Source: Wolfiporia cocos
Taxonomy: Eukaryota > Basidiomycota > Agaricomycetes > Polyporales > Phaeolaceae
NCBI GenBank assembly: GCA_029448655.1
Contig: JACCLO010000012.1
Location: forward strand, 2,542,001-2,606,000
Direction: 5' to 3'
Length of the DNA stretch: 64,000 nt
The position numbers and the translations under genes were made by a program. Positions 57,426-64,000 of the stretch are shown here, piece by piece. Every line of letters starts with the position of its first letter. Position 1 is the first letter of the stretch. The notes under the pieces were generated by a model, which saw only the letters and a program-made list of their open reading frames with translations, made no database searches and was not told the DNA's origin.

Positions 57426-60001
57426 ATGCCATTCACGATTGTCGTACCCGACGATGTCGACGCGCGCAAGAACATCGTCTTCAAGGGAAAGTCCTCCAAA
57501 TACTGGCCAGACCTCCCCCCAGAGGTCATTCGGTACGGATCACTCGCGTTTGCTCGTCCTAGTGCCAATCCCCGGCCTCCAGGTTGATCGCCACATACCA
57601 TCTGCTCAACGTCTCCGCGACGGCGCATTGCCCCGCGACATGGTCCCCGCCGCAGACGTGGCCCTCGCGCTTCCTCTTTACGTTCATCCGCGACGCAATC
57701 GAGGTCGAGAAGTTGATGTTTGTCTACAACACTTGGCATGCAGCCCGTGAGCACTCCCTGCATCTCGCCGCGCGCATACACGCTAATGCTGCGCCACAGT
57801 ATCCTATCACCCGTTTTGGCGCCAGGCTTGCGCCATGATCGACCCGACCGACTCTCTCCTCCACCACTCCATAATACGCCCGACGGCCACAGCGGGCTCG
57901 GCACACGCAGCGGCGCTGCGCATGTCGCCCTACCAACACTTCCGCAACATCACCAGCTGCTCGTGCATGGTGTGTCGCATCAACGTGCCATACACCTGCT
58001 CGGGCCTTGCGGTGGCCAAGCGTCCGGTCATGACCGCCATGTTGGGCACAATCATGACCTGCAGGGACCACCGCAAGACGTCCTTCTGCGGAGTCTGCCT
58101 CAAGGAGGCGCCGGCGATGGAGGGCGAGCTCGAGTACGCGCAGGGCCTGTCCGTCGTCTGCGTCGAGAACGAGGACGAAGAGACCTGGCCCGGCGTCGAG
58201 GCGACGTGCCGCTACTGCCGTGCCGAGGGGCTGTGGCGGCGTGCACAGCCCAGCGCGACGGACCGCGAGGCCATCGGCGGCCCCAGATTCGAGAGTGCCG
58301 ACTGGGAGACCCGCCAGGCGATCGATGCGTTCGTCGACCTCGGCGAGGGCACCGTGTCGGAGGTGCTCGCCGTCGCGCGCGACAAGCACTGGTACAGGCA
58401 GCACACGAAGCTCGGCGACATGCTCTCGCAGGCGCTCGCCGCGTCGCGGTTCGCGTCGCGCGTCGAGGCGGGCGAAACGTACACGAGCGAGGAGGACCTG
58501 AGTGAGGAGGAGGAGGAGGACGCCGAGCTCGTCAGCATCACCGAGGAGGCGGCGGGCATCCGGGAGATCGCCATCACCGACTTTGCGCGCAATAGGATCA
58601 TGGACGGCCACTGGGTCAACCCCGCCGACATTTGGTACAAGAACGAGGGGGCAAGGGTCGTTGTGCCGGCGCAGCACCCGTGTCCGTGGCACCCTGGTGC
58701 CGTCTGCACAGGGATGCTGCAGGACGGGAGCGAGGTGGATGGGGAGGAGCTGGAGCACCCGCTCGAGAAGACGGTCAAGGCGCTGGCGCCGCCCTCGCAA
58801 ATGCTGTGCAACATGTCCTACCACGCGTTTGTCAAGCAGATGAAGGACATCCTCCTACCACCGATGCGGAACATCGTACGGCGGATCGCGCTCGAGTGCG
58901 CGGCGGATGGCAAGGATGCGGCGGTCGTGGCCGCTGCGATGACGATGGACGACGTTGCGGAGATGCTCCGTGAGGAGGGCACATGGTGGAACGGCTATGA
59001 CTGGGTCGGGCACCGCGTCAGTCAACGCGAGCGCCAGCGGGTCCGGGAGCAGCACGGCGAGAAGGACGAGGAGACGTCGTCCAACTCTTCACGATCGGGC
59101 GGCTCGAATATGACAAGTCCGGTCCTGTCCACGACCACACTGCAGACGACGCCGTCGCCGCCGCCGAGTGGGAGCGTCAAGGAGGACGAGACCGCTCCCT
59201 CGCCCACTGGGTCGAATCCGCCCGCCATCGAGGTTGCCCCCGTCCTCGAACACCCCGTGCTTATCCGTCCAATCCCCTACATTCCTGTCACAGTCTCACA
59301 CCTGCCAATGTTTAGCCTGGACGTCCTCAAACACGTGCGTGATTTTCTTCCTTTGTGTTTGACCAGTGGCTGAAATCGCACGTCAGGTCTGGCGCGAGGC
59401 CAGCCTTCCGCTTTACGAATGCTATTGCGCCACGTGCGTCCGCCGGATCATAAAGGCGCATGCTGCGGCCTCCAGCGCTGCGGCCAGCCAGGAGCAGCAG
59501 CAGCCCGCTCCGCAGGCCGCACGGGATCCGCCTGTCCTGCAGCCGCCCGCAGAGATAAAAATTCCGCAGCTGATGCGCCAAGAAGAAGAGGAGGAGGGCG
59601 AGGGCGAGGAAGAGGGCGAGGAGGGCGAGTCGGAGGCGGAGGAGGACGACTCGTCCCTGGCGGACGCCCTCGCGTCGCCCGTCGGCACGGTCGTCGCGCC
59701 CCCGTCGACGCTGCGCAAGCGCTCCTCGGGCGAGCTCGACGCGGACGCGGACCCGGGCGCGGACACGCCCCCGCGCGAGGGCACGCCCCCGAAGCGCCCG
59801 CGCATCGACGCGCCGCGCTCACCGTCGCCGTCGCCGTCGCCCACGCCCACGCCCGCGTTGTCACCGGCGCCGGCACGCTTCCGGAAGCGGTCGTCGGCGG
59901 AGCTCGAGGAGGGCGGCGAGCCGCTGCAGACAGGGAACGGCGACGCGAAGCGCGCGCGGGCGGCGCTGCCGCGGTCGACGACTGCGGCGGACGCGGCCTA
60001 G
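57426..60001 (+). CDS. Uncharacterised Cys-rich F-box-like protein with acidic tail
   Basis: Four exons: 57426-57532, 57583-57746, 57800-59334, 59387-60001; 806 residues. The N-terminus has an F-box-like helix (KYWPDLPPEVIRLIATYHLL, about 25-44). A cysteine/histidine-rich core follows: HFRNITSCSCMVCRINVPYTC, CRDHRKTSFCGVC and EATCRYCRAEGLWRR, which could bind zinc. Acidic runs (SEEEEEDAE) and a conserved-looking segment WVNPADIWYKNEG come next. After VWREASLPLYECYCATC the last 200 residues are low complexity (Gln, Glu, Pro, Ser) with RKRSS repeats suggesting nuclear localisation. I recall this as a widespread polypore family with no assigned function. GC content is much higher than in the neighbours, which creates long false frames on the opposite strand. 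Confidence 0.78.
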
Positions 60002-60703
60002 GCGGCGTGGTGGGAGGCAGGGGTGAGGGTGAGTCTTGCACTTGCGCCCTGCTCGCCGTCCTCGCCGCCACGAGGAGTCTGCACGCCCTCGCGGAGTCTG
60101 CAAGATGCCTACGTAATCGAGCCCACACGGCTTGTCTGGCCCGGCGCGCTTGCCGCTTAGGGAGTGCGCATGAGGACCTTGTATACATACTACCACCCGC
60201 AAAGCATCGTCGCAAGTACGTATCCGTGTATTATAGTGTGTCGCGCTTCCGCTTTCCGTCGTCTGATATCGCTACTCCCGCCCCCGCTCCCCGTCCCACA
60301 TCGCACCTAATTTCTGAGTTTCGAGCCGAGTTTGGATCGCCGCGTGCAGTGTACATCTGTAGATTGTAGGACTGGTTCCCGGCTGCTCTCGTGGCTTGCA
60401 GAGCTGTAGTAGATCGCATCAGGGACTGTATTGTACAAGCACCAAGCGCATTTTTCGATCTAACGCGGAGACGAGTAAGGCTCGACATGTTTTGAACGTC
60501 ATAATAAGCTCGTACACCGTTTTTCCCTCAAATACAAAGCTAATGCCATCTACTCTCAAATACAAGGCAAGTGTCATCAACGAAACGTTGTACCATCTTC
60601 CACGTCCAGAACGAAAGAAATTCCAAGGTGCGGTGTCAAATCTATCTCGCACCCTCATTTACGTTCCAAATCACAGATCCTCGAGATCGTTCGTCGGGCT
60701 TCA
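60002..60703. other. Convergent intergenic region
   Basis: 3' flanks of the uncharacterised gene (+) and the sedolisin gene (-). The sharp drop in GC after about 60.2 kb marks the end of the GC-rich gene. No other feature seen. Confidence 0.5.
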
Positions 60704-63168
60704 TCATGGGAGATCCAGCCATAGTTGAAGCAGCTTCTTAAAATTGGGCGTGCCAATACCGGTGACGGGATCCCAACCAGGTTCAGCAGGGAATCCCTCC
60801 GTGCCGCACCCTGGGTTCGAACCGGTGGTGATGTCGTTGAATGCGTCCATGAACTTTGGGGTATAGATCTACTCATGCGCGGAAATGAGCTCCTCTGGCA
60901 CCACCACGCAGTGGGACGACTGCGTACCGTGGGGTTGATGAACCCAATCGGCCCCTTTCCGGCGGCAAGGCGGGCATCGTTGATGGCGGCGAACATGGTC
61001 GCCGATACGGGGGTCGCGCACGACGTGCCGTAGACGGCGAGCCATTCTCCCTGCACGGCGACGGCGTAGTTCGCGCTGCGGGAGGGAAGCGAGAGTCAGA
61101 ACCGCAGCCCGTCGCCCCACCTGCCTTCTCGCGGCGAAGCGGGGGGAGAGGGGGGCAGGCTCACCCGTTCGCAGATATGTCGGGGATCGCGCGCGAAGTG
61201 CCCGAGTTGTTGTATTGCGCGGACGAATAGGGCGGCGGGTAGTTCGCCAGATAGTGCGAGACCGCGGCCTGCTGGTAGGAAGGCATCGCGAACACGTTTG
61301 AGAACCCGCCCCCGGAGTAGATGACCTGCTCGCAGGCGCCCTCCGGATCGAATACCTTGCACACGAAATGGTGAGCACACGACTATCGTTATGAAAGCTA
61401 CAGAATCGTGCTCACGGTGGAATTGGGGTTGACCTGCGTTGCGCCGACGCTGGTGACGTAGGGACATGTTCCGGGGAAAGATGGGTTGAAACCTGTACTG
61501 TTGGTCCCCAGGCATACATTTTGATTACCTGCGACGCCGAAGTCACCGGAGGAATAGAGGACTGTTATGCCCATTAACCCTAGCTGTGCGTACCGAGAAC
61601 CAGGTGAGCCGAATTATAACTGACTAATCTCGCAATATCAGAACCTTGGCGTATTCGGCACATTGTCTTTCCTCATATGCCGGAGTCAAGTCCGCTTCGT
61701 CGTAGACATAAGAAGTCGACATCACGTATGCGGGAGTAACTGTCCCGCATGCTAAAGGACCTGCACTATCTGTGAGTATGTGTCTCGGAGGCTATGTCTA
61801 TGAAAGATCTGACCTTGGTATCCTCCATAGGGATCCGGATACGTTGCATCGTAGATGGAGCTGTCACCCCCTTCAAATGTACAGAATGATGCATCGAGTG
61901 CATCGAGCAGGTTGCCGAAAGAAGCACCTGTAAGTAATTCTGATGATCTATTGCGCATAACAACCGGGGGTCTGGGATACCTTCGACGTCGTCTCCCGCT
62001 TGATACAGTTGTACTGGTTGGGAGCCGCCTACCAAAGTCATCGCATACTGTAAATCAAGGTTTGATTCGCGGTTGTAGGCAACGCCCGTTTGATTTGTCT
62101 GTATGAAACCTGATGGTACTGATTGAGCGGTATCTACGGCAGGCAGAAACCACGCGTACCTCCATCTATGCTGTACAGTACCGGTCTCTCTCCCACCTGG
62201 GAGGGCGAGAACATCTCGAAAAATATATCAAGGTCGCTCGCGACGTATGCCTGTGGTGTGTATTCCACTGGGCGGATCGATAATTAGTATGCTGACATCA
62301 TAATCGAGATGCAATCATCACCAATCGCGATCGAATTCTTCTCTGTAGCATTTGGTGTGTACGTGAAATCGTATAGAGCGCGAAGACAATCTGGCGTGAT
62401 CTGCACGTCGCAGTTCTTCAGGTCAGAGAGGATCCCCTAGTGTTGAAGTCGGTTCAGCAACGCAACGGTGAATATGCCAAATAAGTTGACCTTGATGTCT
62501 CCGGTGATATTGGGGAAGCTTGCTCCGAGACCGGGCTGCCCCACGGAATGTGCGCTCGTATATTGACCCCCTACCGGTATACTCCTCTTGTCTAGGTGCA
62601 CCGGGGCTCGTCTCGGCTTGACATCGAAATGCAACGTGGGCGTCACAATCTCGACGTGCCTGGATACATGTTCGGGTAAGTGGTATTTTTCATGACAGGC
62701 AATATGCTCGTATCCGTCGAGGTGCTGGTATACGTAATACTCTGTGTTAAGGAGGAATTCGGCATCCTCGATCGAGATGTTCGCTTGGAGCCATTGGCCA
62801 CTGGCGCTCAGCTTGAGGTCCTCTTCCGAAAGGCCGCTGTCGACGAGCCAGGAGCGTACGATGTCAATAGTGTCGCTAGATGGGCGGAATCCTTCGGCGA
62901 CCTGTGCTGGACTCCAGTGCTTTCCATAATTAGGAGATTCCGGGTGCGATACATCCATTAGGAACGTCTCCAGATGCTCGATATTGGATTGAGCCAGGCC
63001 GAATCGGAACGGAAGAATGGCTTCAGGTTCTGCTCGTCTCACAAGGTTCCAGCCTGCGGGGACATGACCTCGGGACTCATGCACGACATGAGAGGAAGCC
63101 GTCGAGGCAGCTCCCGTGAACCCCTGTCCAAGCAATATCACGGCGAGGAGCTTCGCCGTGAGTGCCAT
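60704..63168 (-). CDS. Sedolisin-family (S53) protease, tripeptidyl-peptidase-like
   Basis: Secreted acid serine-carboxyl protease. Ten exons: 63168-62491, 62436-62322, 62267-62160, 62109-61981, 61927-61814, 61760-61645, 61583-61416, 61355-61165, 61075-60928, 60868-60704; 643 residues. Order: signal peptide (MALTAKLLAVILLGQGFTGA), pro-kumamolisin domain (FGLAQSNIEHLETFLMDVSH, PNYGKHWSPAQVAE, EYYVYQH), then the catalytic domain. Visible active-site parts are the oxyanion Asp in YSSGDFGVAG (Asp about 434) and the nucleophile Ser in YGTSCATP (Ser about 558). FEGGDSSIYDATYPDPYGGY and YSGGGFSNVF are family blocks; the C-terminal GFPAEPGWDPVTGIGTPNF is the calcium-binding end. The start at 63168 is chosen because the TATA box is only 24 bp above the alternative ATG at 63195. 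Confidence 0.88.
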
Positions 63169-63217
63169 AGTCGAGGGTTGGAATGAGTGCGGCAAACCTC
63201 ATCTTCGAAGGCACACC

Positions 63218-63224
63218 TTATATA
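63218..63224 (-). promoter_or_regulatory. TATA box of sedolisin gene
   Basis: TATATAA on the minus strand, 50-56 bp upstream of the chosen start codon. Confidence 0.6.
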
Positions 63225-64000
63225 TTTCTCAATTCACCGAGCGATCGTTATAGTAAGCCCTGAACAGGCCTGCCTTGATCCAATTCGACATTTTGACAGA
63301 CTATTTGTCAGATGGCGATAGGGGTAATGAGAGAACTACCTGAGGTGGTTCGCATGGCGCAAGGTACCTGTTACATAAGCCGCATTCAGTGAGGGTGAAT
63401 AACAGTGATTTGAGAATGGTGCCTCATACGAACTTACGTTGTTCCGCGGGCTGCTCCTGGAGCGTCCCAAGCTTAAATAAAATAAGGAGTCTGGAAGGAT
63501 GGTAAGCCAATTGAAGATCGCTATTACTTCCGCTTAACCGCCAGCGCGGGACCAAAGATAGAGGCCGCATGGCAGGCTTCGCGCTGTAAACGATTCCTAC
63601 TTCGATGTAAGAACCAATCTAGCAAGGCAAAATGACTTGTCAATGATGCAATGGCGACATCTTGCATGTCGGTTGAACTTGAGCTACTTGAAACAATATG
63701 CCTGCTGACCTGGTACTTGTAGGTCTATTAGAGATCTAGTTCGACAGCCTCGTTACACTAGAATGTTGAGCAAGCAGAGCGTCTTTGAGGAAAGTAGGTC
63801 TTGGTCAGATTCCGATACCCCCATGGACAACTTGTGGAAACCCAGATGCGACATAAATAAATCACCATTCTCAGCACAAGACGAGATGAATGTAGAACAA
63901 GAGACTTTGCTCCGATAAAAATCCGTGCTTAGAAAAAGCAGATGAAGGTGAGTAACCACAAGGCTCCGTACCTAATCGCATCCTTGAACTCGGAGCTGGT
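63225..64000. other. Upstream flank of sedolisin gene, no supported gene
   Basis: Only short open frames; no recognisable domain, RNA gene or repeat. Confidence 0.5.

Noticed and set aside
57724..58824. 366-codon open frame on the minus strand
   Set aside because: It is antisense to the GC-rich uncharacterised gene. GC-rich third positions open mirror frames; no domain is present and the plus-strand model explains the region.
59335..59366. A 28-32 nt intron before the last exon of the uncharacterised gene
   Set aside because: Too short for fungal splicing. A 52-nt intron ending at 59386 (CGTCAG) gives VLKHVWREASLPLYECYC in frame and is preferred.
59448..60215. 255-codon Arg/Pro-rich open frame on the minus strand
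   Set aside because: Same cause: a shadow of the Glu/Pro/Ser-rich tail of the plus-strand gene.
62437..63195. Sedolisin start at the upstream in-frame ATG 63195
   Set aside because: Only about 24 bp from the TATA box, and the next ATG (63168) starts directly with a good signal peptide.
1..64000. CRISPR arrays, bacterial operons, rRNA or tRNA genes
   Set aside because: No regularly spaced short repeats, no Shine-Dalgarno-type gene strings and no convincing TTCGAAT-type tRNA arms; all gene structure is eukaryotic.

Overview
The window looks like nuclear DNA of a basidiomycete fungus, most likely a wood-decay agaricomycete of the Polyporales type. The signs are moderate GC, genes cut by many short introns (about 48-70 nt, GT-AG, often with a CTGAC-like branch site), a polypore-style F-box protein, a CFEM cell-wall protein, a sedolisin protease, and the basidiomycete histidine-phosphatase-like family. 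There is no bacterial-style operon, CRISPR array, rRNA or recognisable tRNA. I worked out exon models by hand from splice signals and paralogue comparison; most close in frame from start to stop.

Layout. 0.9-2.5 kb: F-box/LRR-like gene (-). 3.15-3.61 kb: a foldback MITE-like element in a gene-poor stretch reaching 7.2 kb. 7.2-10.4 kb: dynamin-like GTPase (-). 11.7-12.4 kb: single-pass membrane protein (-). 14.0-22.6 kb: giant HEAT-repeat ribosome-biogenesis factor Utp20 (+), tail to tail with the CTD-kinase subunit Ctk3 (-, 22.8-24.0 kb). 25.5-33.6 kb: two tandem Upf1-like SF1 helicases (-) with identical ten-exon architecture. 35.3-38.1 kb: a second dynamin-like GTPase (+), head to head with helicase B. 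38.6-39.4 kb: CFEM protein (+). 40.0-41.6 kb: pinin homologue (-), divergent from a shortened SRP72 (+, 41.9-43.0 kb). 44.6-46.4 and 48.8-50.5 kb: two paralogous histidine-phosphatase-like membrane proteins (+); a 22-exon neutral ceramidase (-, 50.8-54.3 kb) follows the second, and a decayed 3' fragment of a ceramidase follows the first. 56.7-57.1 kb: a frameshifted pseudogene. 57.4-60.0 kb: uncharacterised Cys-rich F-box-like gene (+). 60.7-63.2 kb: sedolisin protease (-).

How it fits together. Conserved housekeeping genes (UTP20, CTK3, pinin, SRP72) alternate with accessory blocks built by local duplication. The most interesting block is 25-38 kb: tandem helicases plus a dynamin-like GTPase whose paralogue lies at 7-10 kb. 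Whether these form one functional system is inference only. The phosphatase-ceramidase block arose by segmental duplication followed by loss of most of one ceramidase.
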